64,000 bases of DNA from Coprinellus micaceus (Eukaryota; Basidiomycota; Agaricomycetes; Agaricales; Psathyrellaceae), in NCBI GenBank assembly GCA_951394405.1, contig OX596340.1:248001-312000 (forward strand). The letters run 5' to 3'. Positions 1-10,996 of the stretch are shown here, one piece after another; position 1 is the first letter of the stretch, and each line of letters begins with the position of its first letter. The notes below the pieces were generated by a model. It was not told the DNA's origin and did not search any database. It worked only from the letters and a program-made list of their open reading frames with translations. A program made the position numbers and the translations under genes.

Positions 1-1107
1 TCGACGCAAACAGGTCTTCTCCCGAGAAGCCATCCTCTGGAGTCAACTGAGTCACCCAAATCTACTCCCGTTCTATGGGATCCATAGGTTGGACGATAGT
101 ATCGGGCGCATTTGTCTCATCGCGCCTTGGATGGAGAATGGTTGTCTGCCGGATTATTTGATTAAGCGCCCCAGCGCTAATCGCTTCGCGTTGGTGCGTG
201 AATTCCCCAAATAGAGAAGCGATCACTGACGATGCCACACCCTCAGTCCAAGGACGTCTGTGATGGCCTCCAGTACCTACATAACCATGGAATAATTCAC
301 GGAGATCTCAAAGGGGTACGTCTCCTCGGATTCCATGCCTATAAATCTTCACTGACATCCAATTCGGGTTTCAGGTCAACGTCCTCATCACTCAGTGCGG
401 GAAAGCTTGCGTTGCCGACTTTGGTCTATCGTCAGTTGCAGAGAGTGATGTAACAAGGTGGTCATCGTTTGCAAGCTCGACGGCGCCAGGAGGTACAGCG
501 CGATGGCAAGCGCCTGAATTATTCAACCCGGATGTGGACGCGATCAAACCGACAAAGATGAGCGATATTTACTCCCTGGGCTGTGTGTTCTACGAAGTGG
601 GCATTCTCTTCTCTTCTATAGATCATTTTGACTCTCGAGGTTGATTTGCACAAACAGATATTCACAGGCCGGATCCCATTTTATGAAGCGCCTCGCGAGC
701 CCACTGTGATCTCTTGGGTGCAGTCTGGGAAGAAACCTTCCAAGCCTTCGCATGAGGGACCTCCATTCCTAGAGTGGGGTCTGTCTGACGCACTTTGGCA
801 GTCATGCATCGAAGAATCTTGGGTCCCCATCCCCGAGGAGAGACCAACGATCCCTTACCTTTCACTGAAACTCGCCACTTTTTCTCGATCCCGGACGACA
901 CCATCGCCGCGGGGACCCTCCCAGGACCTGCACAGCAGGGAGGCTTGGCTGTCCCCGGTGGAGGTACGGAACTCGGCCAGGTGGAGTCGGCCAATGGTGC
1001 GCAGGGGATCGGCGAAGAGTGTCTCTGGTCTCACCCAAATGTCGGGCAGGGATGTCGATCGTGGTTCTACGGCGAGCTGGCTGGAGTGGTTCCCGATATC
1101 GATTTGA
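1..1107 (+). CDS. TKL-like protein kinase, C-terminal part (N-lobe outside window)
   Basis: Reading from base 2, a kinase domain can be pieced together from at least four exons. The first ends near 210 (PDYLIKRPSANRFAL). The next carries the catalytic loop HGDLKG (258-315), with HGD in place of HRD. The third gives VNVLI, the Mg-binding DFG (in VADFGLSS), the APE motif and SDIYSLGCVFYE (375-598). The fourth runs from about 658 (GRIPFY, then EERPTI). HGDLKGxNVL is characteristic of the large TKL-like serine/threonine kinase family of mushrooms, so a cytosolic signalling kinase is likely. The glycine loop and VAIK lysine must lie upstream of the window. Beyond EERPTI the tail is not kinase-like and may contain another intron, so the stop at 1105-1107 is uncertain. 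It converges on the next gene with about 70 bp between them. Confidence 0.8.
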
Positions 1108-1179
1108 GGCAAGTGAAATGTTGTCTGTAATGGTTTGCTACATGTACAATGTTGTATGTTTATATGGGTAGCATCTCGA

Positions 1180-3175
1180 TCAAATATGGGGTACAAAAGA
1201 CGACCATTCTACTGTACGGTGCGCGCTGCGGGTAAGCCAAGCGAGGTCGTAGAATGCGAGGGAAATGAGTATGACCCTGGCCGGGACATAAAGGAAGATG
1301 ACGATCTGTCCAATCTTCTTGGAGCATATTACCACATACCAGAGGGCTGAGGGAAATGTCCTCCACACACGTAATCCCACCGGCCATTGGAATAGGAACA
1401 CAAGAAGGAACGTCGGCATTAGGGGCACAGGTGAAGCGGTGACGCAAAGCGAGGATATACGCCATAGCAGGAGGGGGATATGTGACGTGCCTATTTGGAG
1501 GTTCCACGCGATGCAGTGGATGGCACCGAATGCTGAAGCAAGAGAAAGCCCTGTGAGCTGGGTGATAGCATGGTTCGCGATGAACCTTGCAGGGCCCCCA
1601 ACGCGGACATCGCACCACAGTGGTAAAGCATGGAACATCGGGAACCTAGAGTCAGAGCTGTTGGGGTCTTCCGAGTCGTAGGACAAAGAGGAGTCATCGC
1701 CCTCTCCGTGCGCTTTGTATTGTATGATAGCTCGGAGACGCCCAACAATTCTCACGAAAAGTCGGAGAACCTTGCGACAGCATGCTATATGCGAGAGGTC
1801 TATATCTCAAATTCGTGTGATCCATGAGCAGCAGGAAGGCACTGACCTTTCGCAATCCAGAACGGCGCTTGCAGGGCACTCTTCAATGCAACTCGGTACT
1901 GCTGCTTTACTGGAGGTGCCGTGTCGGACTTGGGGGAATATGCCGTGGGGCTTGGTAGGGACTCGTGCCTCAGGTCCCAATCCCGCGAGGAACGAACATG
2001 GGTCGGTGACGGAGGCTGAAGAAGATCATCGGAGTCCCTGCCAGGAATGGACAGAAATTGATCTAACTGGGGGAGTAACGTCGGTCTTGGGTCAACCACG
2101 ATTGGGCATTGAATATCGAGAGGCTTATTCCACCAGAAGAAATACATCACTCCGCTGAGAGTCGCATACGCAATTGTGGTGACCTCCAGATGGGTCACAT
2201 CCAGCCGTTGGATAACCCTGGCACCACACTGAACGAGGAACCAGAGAGTTTGCACCACCGCAAACATTTTTGCAAATGCGTCGCCCTTGCTCCTGTCCCA
2301 AATTTCGGCTTCTGTGGCATTAAACCCCCGAAGGTCGTCCAGGATTTGCGTGGATGGGCGGCCCCCGATCAGTTCGAATGGAATGTCTGAGAGGGCAGCG
2401 GGTGGCGGGGGTGTAGAGGAATCCCGATTTACAAATGTCCAGATAGGGAAGGATATGTCCACGACGTCGTCCCTTCCCGAATCCCATTCCAGCGATTCGA
2501 AAGATCCAAACGACAAACTTGAAGCCGGTGGATTGAAGAGTAGGCAAGAAATATTCCTCTGCAATAAAAACCAATGGTTAGCATGCTTGGTTGTGCGCAG
2601 GGCAGTTTGGCACAGTTCTATACCCTGTCGACGTCCAGCCCATCACGTAGACAATCAAGGTCGATGTAGTGGCACGACCCATCCCGCTCCTTCACGACGA
2701 TTCCTCCCATCTGGAGCAAGTGGGCATGCGCATCGGTCCATAGGGAGTGGGCATGGCCTATTGTATAACCCTATGAGCTATTTTCACTGAAGATATCAAT
2801 GATACACCCACCTTCACTATCATTTCCCAATAGGCCGTTCATTTTATCCTTGATTCTCCTCGCTCCTGACCACTGCCTAAAGGCGAACACTACGATTAGC
2901 TCTGGAGCAAAGATTGCCCATAGCATCAACTCCAATCGTGCAGCAACCGTTTGGCGCCACGTCGTGCGGTACCCCACTACGTTTGGATGGACAGACACCC
3001 AGGTGCATGAGAAGATGGTGAGGAGACATGTCCATAGAACATCGAACGTCGAGCGGTAGTTCGGATCGAAGGATCCGTCTCCCTCCGTTTCCGAGGTCCT
3101 CTCCAGATCCAGAGAGATGGCGAAGGATGAGGTAGAGCGACTAACACACAAAGCAAGAGAAAGGAATATGAGCAT
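1180..3175 (-). CDS. Agaricomycete multi-pass membrane protein, unknown function
   Basis: About four exons: 3175-2804, about 2757-2622, about 2564-1840 and about 1717-1180. The start MLIFLSLALC looks like a signal peptide or first membrane segment. It is followed by the family signature FDPNYRSTFDVLWTCLLTIF, TWVSVHPNV and LWAIFAPELIVVFAFRQW. Exon 2 gives WTDAHAHLLQMGGIV. Exon 3 contains WDRSKGDAFAKMFAVVQTLW, a membrane segment, and FFWWNKPLDIQCP. The last exon has SAFGAIHCIAWNLQ, several hydrophobic stretches and the usual ending TVEWSSFVPHI. I recognise this as a large orphan family repeated many times in mushroom genomes, with no biochemical role known to me. All family blocks are present in order and no frame lesion was seen, so the copy looks intact. 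Confidence 0.82.
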
Positions 3176-4500
3176 GTCTATGCTGTCGAAGGTGGCGAGA
3201 AGCGTCGACAGGCAAAGGAGTTCGCCTTTTACCCATGACCAGGATGGGCAAGGATGATACCCCCCGGTGGTTATTCACAGCACTACTAGGCTTCTACAGA
3301 ATGGAGGAGCTAGGCTGCGGGTAGAGGGTGGCTCAGACGCGTAATGAAAAGAAGGTGAACTAAGACCTCGCCCCCTGCGACCCGCAGTGTTTGGCCCAAA
3401 TCCCCGAGTAGCGTTGGCGGGTTCTGCACGGTCAAAATTTGAGATTTCGAAGTCGAAGCCAGCGGAATTCAAATTTCCATTAACGCGCGATTAGCGATGG
3501 GGTTAATTCTAGGTACCGTCGGCTCTCGTTGTGGTCCTGTAGAGACATTTGCGGGCTGTAACAACCTTTTCCGTAGATCAAAAAGACGTGAATGTTCAGG
3601 CGGAGGGATAGAAACAGAACACCACTCCGGTAGCCCCGGCATCGGGGATGGGCGCGATCACGGTATCCCCGAGCCCCCATTGTGGGGTAGATTTATGGTA
3701 TGTTTGCCCAACTGCATGCTCACTAAGACCTTGGGGACGCTGAGGGGAATATCTTTGTTGCACATAGACCGTGGTTTAAGTCTGAAGATTTCCATCGAAG
3801 CGCTTGGCAAGGATAAATTGGGACGACGTTCTCATCCATTCCAGAACATATGACGCCTGAGTGAAAGCTTCAACACGAAAAAGGGTTCACTCGTTTACGG
3901 AGGTTTGTACCGCTCGATTTGCTTTGTACTGCCCTTTTCAAAGTGAATTGTGCAGAAGACAAGAAGACACGTTCCGCGGTAGCTCAGCGGCCTTGGCTGT
4001 TTATTTTTAAGGTCCGACTGGAGCACCAGAGGGTGCTTGCTATTCAAAATCCCACTGAAACCATGCCAGAACGACCTCTAGTATGTTTTGGGCAGCGTAA
4101 AATGGAAGATTATAGTCAGGAGCCCTCCCAATGGTGGCCCAAAATGCCTTAGAAACCCCTAAGTACATTGCGGGAAGAAGCAGCGACGCTTCGATTCGCG
4201 TTTTTAATCAGATTGATTCTCGATTTTTGACCGTGCAGAACCCGCCAACCTTACCCCGAGTCCAACTTTCAAGGTGGGCTGTTAAGATGTGGGGAGTCGT
4301 TGCGATGGAGAACCTGGTATTCAATGAATACGAAGCCAGCCGTATTCTTGACAAAGAGGCGAAAGAGAAGCTAGAAGGTGCGTCACAGCCTGTCTCTGAC
4401 TCGGAACCAACTTGACGGCCATTGCCGGGCGGATGTACGTCGGGGCTTGAAAGGGTGTGTCCTGGCCCGGGGTACACCCGCCGTGGCCTCGAATTGTCAC
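3176..4500. other. Intergenic, no gene recognised
   Basis: Only short ORFs occur on both strands and none shows a recognisable domain, signal peptide or consistent splice pattern. It lies upstream of the membrane-protein gene. Confidence 0.5.
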
Positions 4501-4534
4501 TCTTCGTCCTGAAGGCCCTTGCACTGGCTAAAGG

Positions 4535-5129
4535 CTAGATCACGGGTAAGCAATGCTCTCCGAGACGTATAGAAGCTACTAGCACCTGGAGAGATGTACA
4601 TGCACCGAACTTCCAACCCAGGCACACTAGCAGAGGACGTTGGGTTGTGTTACCCATCGTACGCGGGTACGCGGAGCGCTCACCTTTCACACACCGTGGG
4701 TCCATCGTACCCAGCTCCCCCACATTGCCCATTCACGGGAACACCATATCCTGGCACGACGACTGCGGGAGTAGGTGCGAGCTTCTCGACAGACTGCACT
4801 CTTCGTCTTCTCGGGGGTGGCCTACGAACAGCTTTTCTGACAGTTGTTTTCTGATAGAGCGGCGATGGGCTAGTGCGCGGGTAGTCTTCTCGATTGGTAT
4901 TGGTGGGGTCTGGTATTACGCATACGAGGAAGGGGTGCTGTGTGCCCGAGTGCGCCGATCGCCCTACTGCTCCAGCCGAGGTCAACGAGCTACGGAGCGT
5001 CGTAGCGCACGTCCCATCCCCTCCCGCCACGGATTCTGATGAACCACCAGCAGCGGTGTAGAGAATAGGATAGGAGAGTGCTGCTAGTAGGTGCACGGTT
5101 ATCCTCCAGCAGTAGGCCCCGTAGACCAT
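4535..5129 (-). pseudogene. CBM1-like cellulose-binding module, probably degenerate
   Basis: A minus-strand frame from the ATG at 5129 (MVYGAYCWRITVHLLAALSY, possibly a secretion signal) reads to NGQCGGAGYDGPTVCE near 4680-4740. That matches the first half of a fungal CBM1 (QCGG-x-G-[YW]-x-GPT-x-C). It is preceded by a Pro/Val linker, as in secreted carbohydrate-active enzymes. After a plausible GTGAGC...CTAG intron the expected C-x3-N-x-YYSQC half is not recovered. One frame gives SSFYTSRR without the last cysteine, another gives GACTSLQVL. The middle region has no catalytic domain I know. I infer a decayed or chimeric CBM1 gene. A real small secreted CBM1 protein with unusual spacing is the alternative. 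Confidence 0.35.
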
Positions 5130-5159
5130 GGGCGTTGTAATCAGGCTTGCCACAGGAGC

Positions 5160-5911
5160 GCCTTTGACAGTGCCCTGCCCCGTTTTATGCGAAGAATTCC
5201 CAAAGCGGTTCTGACCACGTCATCCCAGGATCCGAAGACCTCGTTCTCATGCCCCCTCATAGCGTAATTCGTAGGTATTTATTTTCCTTAGCTGGTGGGG
5301 TTCAATTAATTGCTTGAGCGGCGACCAGCTCCTGCCGATGGGCGCTTCTATCAATGCCGCAAGCGACCATGCTCAGACCGATCGTCCGGACTCGCGGCTC
5401 GTGTTATCGGCCAGACTCCCTTCTGGAGAAAACCAGGTCCGCATATATGAGCTTCAGAATATATGATCCACGTCAAGAAGTCGTTCAAGAAGGTTTGGAT
5501 CGCCCGAGTGTGGCATCGGAAGTAGCTTCCAGTGCCGTACAACGCGAGGAGGGCGACGGTTTAAAGGCCCTCTGTGTAGACACGAAGAACGAAGTATCGG
5601 AGTAGTTGCTCACGCAGAGGTGTTTTTGGATTCGAGATGAGCACATGAGGTTTATAAGGCACCAATGTCGCATGACAACCACGGATCGTTTGTATCATCA
5701 TGCTCGGAGGGCTTGGAAGGTTGCATGGTCCGACCGCTTTGTTCTCAGGGGACATATGCCGCGAAAAAAAGGTAAGCACGGGGCCAGAGTCCTCTTTGCC
5801 TTCGAGTGGTCCCTTCCACACTCAGGGTTCCCTCAAACCTAACGTCTTCGCGGCCAGTGTTGCAGTAGCAGACTCAGATTCGCCCCTATCCACGCTTTGA
5901 AACCCCGACGG
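5160..5911. other. Intergenic, no gene recognised
   Basis: Short ORFs only. Bases 5904-5911 are the left copy of the 8 bp target-site duplication of the adjacent MITE. Confidence 0.5.
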
Positions 5912-6506
5912 TAGTGTTGCCGCCGCTCAGCTCCGCTCCGCTTGCACCGCTTGTCACCAAATTTGGCTCCGAAGCCGAGCCGAGCGAAATCAAGCGGCTG
6001 AGCGGTCAGCTTCACTCCGAATTAGGAAGCAATTCAAGTATTGCCCAGTTCACGCTGGAAGCTCCTTGTATTCAGCACAGAGGACACTGTACACGCCGAT
6101 TAGAAACGTATGGCGCCGAACTACAGCTTGTTCTTGAACATGGATGACCTCAAGGGCCAAGTCTCGTAAGAGGGAGAGCGGGGACTTGTGGCTATGTCAC
6201 TTTCCTGATTCGGCAGCCCATCCATCAGGAATTCGCCCACCTCTTCCTACCGCGATTTGAAGGCATTATAGTATATCTCCTTGCTCAGATCGGCCATACT
6301 TTGAAGAAAATAACACAATAAGTCGCTTTCTGCCCATTTTAGCTGCTGGAAGTGGGAAGTTCACTAGGTCTTAATTTGGACGGCGAGCGACCGCTCAGCG
6401 CGCTTGGAGCGAGCTCAAGCTGCACGCCAAATTAGGCAAGCCGATTCCGAGCTGGCCGGCTTCGCTCCACCGCTCAGCCGCTTCAAGCCGAGCGGCGGCA
6501 ACACTA
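5912..6506. mobile_element. Non-autonomous hAT-like MITE with 8 bp TSD
   Basis: A 595 bp element bounded by 20 bp terminal inverted repeats. The left end 5912-5931 reads TAGTGTTGCCGCCGCTCAGC. The complement of 6487-6506 is the same at 19 of 20 positions (A versus G at 18). Both sides carry the octamer CCCGACGG (5904-5911 and 6507-6514), an 8 bp TSD as expected for hAT transposons. The subterminal regions are rich in CCGCTC/GAGCGG motifs in both orientations (about 5920-6020 and 6380-6500), a usual form of transposase-binding repeats. There is no transposase ORF, so it must have been moved by an autonomous relative. hAT assignment rests on TSD length and the TAGTGTT end. Confidence 0.9.
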
Positions 6507-6514
6507 CCCGACGG

Positions 6515-7406
6515 TCCCTAACGGTCCGCGTTCCCAACCCGGCTCTGGGTGGGTCGGCTCCGACAACAGTTTCCCTCCCACCACCACCATGGCACCAAAC
6601 CACGCGAGACGCTTCTCATGGGCGGGTGCTCTTGCTTGAAGAGCCTTGCCCTGTCTTTCCCCTCATCCTCTCGGAGTTATTGGTCACGGAATTAGCGTGA
6701 ATTCGACCCCGAAGTGCTTCTTGCGAGTCCTGCCGAGGTCGTTTATTGCCTGTGTCTTCCAACTGCTCCCTAGGCGCCTAAGCCTTATAAGTTTATACTT
6801 CACGGTAGGTCCTGTGGTCGGGAGCGTTCGTTTGTGAGGTTTAGCAAATTTCGCTTATACAGCTTCGACTTTCGAACCTTGCTTCAACGTGTAGCTGGGT
6901 CCTCATGTTGTCGGATCGGTTCGCGATGCTTGCGCAGCGTGTACATCGTCATTATTCTGGGACCAGGATCTTAGCCACCGTATCTACATACCTCGCACAC
7001 TCGGGACTTGGGGCTCAAAATTCCGCATGGCTTCCTCCAAACCTCTCGACGATTCCCACAGATCCCCTGGAGAAGTCCCCACCCCCGCGTCACGCGAGCG
7101 GGGAATTGATCCTTGCTTCGCCATGAATGGTGTTCTTCACCTTTATTCTTCTCTGGCCCTGTGAAAATCGCGTGGCCGCCCCCTCGTGAACGGTTTAGCC
7201 TCGGAAGAGATGATCGTACAAACACGTCACAAGGACCGCTCGTGGAGGCATTTTATGGCGGTCCACTACGCTCCGAGGTCAGAAACCACTCCCCGTGCCC
7301 TTCTGTGCCTGCCTCGGTGCAAATCCGGTCAAAGATCGGTATGGGTCGCGAGGATATATAGCCAGGGGTGCTCCCAAGCAACGAGTTCCTCATCGTCGCT
7401 CTCAGG
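6515..7406. other. Intergenic upstream of chitin deacetylase
   Basis: No gene recognised. A TATA-like TATATA at 7355-7360 lies 47 bp before the deacetylase ATG and is the likely core promoter. Confidence 0.5.
7355..7360 (+). promoter_or_regulatory. TATA box of the chitin deacetylase gene
   Basis: TATATA, 47 bp upstream of the chosen ATG at 7407. Confidence 0.5.
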
Positions 7407-8581
7407 ATGAAATCTGTCACATTGTCTTCGTTGTTGGTCGCGTCTGCGTCTCTGGTCAGCGCCCAATCTGCCGCGTACGGTACGTCGCCCTCAAAATTAG
7501 CGTAGTTTAATGACCGACACCCCAATCAATTCAACGAACAGCCCAGTGCGGTGGTAACGGGTGGACTGGCGCTACGAGCTGTGTCTCAGGGTATGCCTGT
7601 ACCAAGGTCAGTAACGGGTGGGCTGGCGCTACGAGCTGGGTACTGATAGAATACCATTAAGGTCAACGACTGGTATTCGCAGTGCCTTCCAGGAGCTGCG
7701 ACGACCACTGTGCAACAACCTACCACTCCCTCCGTCCCTACCACGACCACGACCGCCACCAACCCTCAACCTACCACGGGCGGCACCGACCTGCCCTACG
7801 GCACTCTTGTCCAAAGATGCACGGTTCCCAATACCATCGCGATCACCTTCGACGACGGTCCATACACCTGGACTTCTGCTCTCATCGACTCGTTGAACAG
7901 GGCTAATGTTACAGCCACGTTCTTCGTCGTCGGAACCATGTACGGTTGTATCTACAACTACGCTGACGTTATCCAGAAGTACGCCCAATTTCTCGTTCCG
8001 TCCAGGGCGTCGTGCTGACGACGATCACTAGGGCGTACAACAGCGGCCACCAGATCGCGTCGCACACTTGGAGCCACAAGGATCTGACTGGCCAGGCTGC
8101 TTCTGGAATCCAGACAGAGGTTACACGTCTCGAGACCGCCCTCAAGAAGATTCTCGGCATCAAGCCCAAGTGGCTCCGCCCTCCCTACGGCGGCCAGAAC
8201 TCCAACGTTCTTAGCACCCTCAGGGGGTACAACTACAAGGTTGTCACCTGGAACTTGGACTCGGAGGATTGGAACGGTACGTTGAGTCTGTCTACCTGTT
8301 TCTCGTCACTCATCTAATGTTCGCTTCGATATCCAGGTGTTAGCGTCGCGTCGTCCCAGTCGAAGTTCAACGCCCTCGGTGCCGATCCCCGTATCATCCC
8401 CCTCGAGCACGACGCCCTCCAGTCGACTGCTCAGCAACTCGGCCCATGGATTGCTCAGTGGGCCAACCAGAAGGGCCTCCGTGCCGTCACGCTCTCCGAA
8501 TGCTTGGGTGAGAACATCCCTGGGGGCCAGTACGAGATGGTCGGCGGCGCCACCCCCAGGGACAACACCTGGGTCTGCTAA
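7407..8581 (+). CDS. Secreted CBM1-CE4 polysaccharide (chitin) deacetylase
   Basis: Five exons: 7407-7479, 7542-7606, 7662-7978, 8032-8276 and 8337-8581. Their 945 bases give 314 residues. The product starts with a signal peptide (MKSVTLSSLLVASASLVSA). A CBM1 follows (YAQCGGNGWTGATSC, VSGYACTK, VNDWYSQC), then a Thr/Pro linker, then a CE4 NodB domain. CE4 motifs are visible: TFDDGP (catalytic base and metal Asp), SHTWSH (metal His pair) and RPPYGG. The end is DNTWVC. It should remove acetyl groups from chitin outside the cell or in the wall, tethered to a polysaccharide by the CBM1. CBM1 is more often N- or C-terminal on cellulases, so its place on a deacetylase is worth noting. Intron 2 (7607-7661) is an unusual tandem copy of exon 2; see findings. 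Confidence 0.93.
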
Positions 8582-8829
8582 AAGGTCACTCGTACACCTC
8601 CGACTCTATCGTCAGCGATGCTGGCTGTGACGCGGAGTAGGGGTTGTTGTGAGGTCGATAGTAATGTAACAAACACAATTTAAAGTCAATGCATGGTGCA
8701 ATCATCTCGTCCAAGTCTCGCAGGGTCGGCCTGATCTCAGTCGGTGGAGAGGTAAGCGGTGGAGCTATAAGTAAATCCTAGAAGGCTGTCACGTCCAAAC
8801 CTGGGCGAACATGGAGCGGCTCGTCTCTG

Positions 8830-9520
8830 ACTCGCTCACGGGGAAGAGAAAGAGGGTTTCTGAGGGCTACGTACTTGTGCTTGAACCAGAATGCAAACCC
8901 TCTGGCAGTTGTTCAATGGTCGCCTCCTGGTGCTCCATACTTCGGCTCTGTTCACCGAGGTTCGGGGTCGGTCGTAGGTACTTGAGTGGGAGAAAAAGAA
9001 CCTCATCCCCATCCCCTCCTTCCAAAAAATCTCGACGCCAGTAGGATTCGAACCCGCACGTGGTGGATTGATGGGAGGGAATTCTCGGCGGCAAAGCGAC
9101 CGCGTCTCAAGCAAGGAAAAAAGAAACAGGATTCAACCTCCCTCCCGGCGTCGCATCGGATGGAGGGGAGGGGGTAGGGAAAAGGGAACACCTTGAGACT
9201 GGCAGGACTCGAACCCGTGGTCCACACTTGGTCCCCTCCTGATGCTCCATCCTTCGGCTCTGTTCATCGAGGTTCTGCGTCGGCTGTAGGTGCTAGGTAC
9301 TTGAGGGGGAGAAAAAAGACCCCTTCCTCCATCCCCCCTTCTTCAAGAGGCCAAAAAGACACGATACCCACAGGATTTGAACCTGCGAATCCACGATTCC
9401 GGTGGGAGTGAGGAGCGGGTTGATGGGAGGCTGGGGGGGAATTCTGGGGTACTGGGTACTTGGGGGGGAGAAAAAGGACCCCTTCCTCCTACCCCCCTTC
9501 CTCGAGAGGCCAAAAAGACT
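8830..9520 (-). repeat. Array of tRNA-Ser 3'-half modules downstream of tRNA-Ser(CGA)
   Basis: Read on the minus strand from the tRNA-Ser(CGA), the T-arm plus acceptor end recurs without a 5' half. The T-arm B-box cores (complement of AGGATTTGAACC and variants) sit at 9531-9543 (the real tRNA), 9372-9384, 9204-9216 and 9043-9055, with a decayed one near 8885. Spacings are 159, 168 and 161 bp. Most modules are followed by a run of T, a pyrimidine-rich stretch and a shared body containing GAACAGAGCCGAAG and an AGCAxCAGGAGG block. The same body follows the tRNA-Ser(AGA) at 14146-14310 in the other orientation. This may be a tRNA-Ser-derived SINE or the remains of repeated local duplication. Confidence 0.7.
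9512..9516 (-). terminator. Pol III T5 terminator of tRNA-Ser(CGA)
   Basis: Five T on the minus strand, four bases after the tRNA discriminator base. Confidence 0.6.
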
Positions 9521-9650
9521 CGACACCAGCAGGATTTGAACCTGCGCCCACAAAGTGGAATGCATATCGTTTTCGGAATTCGACATATCCGGAGGAGGAA
9601 CATATCGAAGGAATTCGAGTGCATCGCCTTAACCACTTGGCTATAGTGCC
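9521..9650 (-). tRNA. tRNA-Ser(CGA) with a 48-nt intron
   Basis: On the minus strand the gene begins GGCACTATAGCCAAGTGGTT and ends CTGCTGGTGTCG. The acceptor pairs GGCACTA with TGGTGTC. The anticodon stem ATGCA/TGCAT encloses CT-CGA-A, an intron of 48 nt after position 37 (the canonical place), then A38. The long variable arm CCAC-TTT-GTGG marks a type II (Ser/Leu) tRNA. The T-arm GCAGG-TTCAAAT-CCTGC is perfect. The mature RNA would be 82 nt and read UCG codons. All stems are intact, so it is probably functional. Confidence 0.92.
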
Positions 9651-10119
9651 TTGAATGTTTTAAGGGAGGATTACAATCTGATATAGTTTGTGCCTTTTCT
9701 TCCTCTTGTCGGATCGCGGGCGCTAAACAAAGTAGGACACGGTTCTCCGGCGGATGGGGGAACGGAAGAAATAGGAGACGCGAACCAGGATGAAGGGGAG
9801 AGGGATAAACTCCCACGAAGCGGCAAATGTCCTTGGCACGCGAGAGATTACTATTGAGACACAGTGCAGTGGACAGGATTTCCGATTAGCTTATCGAGTC
9901 CCGGCTTGTCGGTGTCGCTGCTTGCAATCGAATAAATCACGCTCACTTTCCCAGCCGTCCCTACTATTTGTGAAGCCTCGTCGCATCCCAAGGTGGCATC
10001 GCAATCTATGTGACCCGTAGTCCCGTTCCCGTCCGTTTTTGGATGTGACCTCAAAGAGCCGTGCCTGAGGACACCATCAACGACAGCGTATTTGATCGCG
10101 GCTCCTTGGACGTCACCCC
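9651..10119. other. Intergenic, no gene recognised
   Basis: Short ORFs only. Bases 10112-10119 together with the TSD belong to a sequence that recurs at 26658-26688. Confidence 0.45.
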
Positions 10120-10127
10120 GAAACGGA

Positions 10128-10996
10128 AGGACCCCTGAGAGCCCCCCCAGAGGTTGAAAATGAATCCACCCCAAAATGGCGCCTTTGGCGCCCTACCTCA
10201 GATAATTCCAGTGATCATCCACCCCATAATGGCCCAAAACGGAAGGCTTTGATGGGACCTCAGTGACACCATCCACCACCCCGCGGTTGATCACTCACCA
10301 CGTCGGTTACAATCCACCACCTCCCCCTGTCTCGTCCTGGGTGGCCTCCTCCCTCCTTCTCTTCAAAATGTGCCATTCGTTGATCGTTGCCGGCCCATAA
10401 ATGTCCTTTGAAAGGTTGTAGGGCATACATTCAGTGGAGGAAGCTATTTGGAGCCATGGGAGCGTCAGCGAGGGAGAGGGATTGTCCAAGTTTGCCAGCA
10501 GATCCCTTGACAATGGCAGTTCCGTGCAGTGTGGTACAGGGATACCATCCACCTAGCATTACCGTGGTTCAACCACCTCCCAGCATCGAAATTCCTTCGT
10601 TTCATCCCACCTCAAGCCATCCAAACTCTTCATAATGGACTCCTGGAGCTCAGCCAGCCTGTCTACAACTCTTTATTCTCAAAGTACCTCCCTCAAACAG
10701 CCGCCATCAACAACTATGTCGACAGGTTGGTTGCCATGTTGCGTAAACAGAAGGAAACATAGGTACTACAGTGTAGATATGCGCTCGGGTTGTAATAGAA
10801 TATTTTTGAGATTTTCCCTTAATTTTGATGATTTTCCCGAGGTCGGATAACTTATCCACCACTGGGGGCCCTCTCGCGGACCTTGGATAGGCCATCCACC
10901 CTCCGATTTCTATATTTGGACTGAGCTCCGTCCACCCCAAAACAGGAGTTTTGGCGAAATTTATTTCTAACCTCTGGGGGGGTTCTCAGGGGTCCT
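10128..10996. mobile_element. Non-autonomous TIR element (MITE-like, 869 bp) with 8 bp TSD
   Basis: Terminal inverted repeats of 28 bp with a single mismatch: AGGACCCCTGAGA, one variable base, seven C, then AGAGGTT (10128-10155 and the complement of 10969-10996). Weaker similarity continues inward. GAAACGGA flanks both ends (10120-10127 and 10997-11004), an exact 8 bp TSD. No transposase is encoded; the largest internal ORF is below 85 codons. A 31 bp stretch at 26658-26688 matches the two flanks joined across one TSD copy, i.e. a related empty site. The TSD length allows hAT, but the TIR tip is not a typical hAT end, so the superfamily is left open. Confidence 0.88.

Noticed and set aside
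3497..3853. 118-codon plus-strand ORF
   Set aside because: No signal peptide, domain, splice pattern or paralogue; composition like intergenic DNA.
8830..9520. CRISPR-like array
   Set aside because: Regular spacing comes from tRNA-Ser T-arms in a fungal genome; spacers are conserved, not unique.
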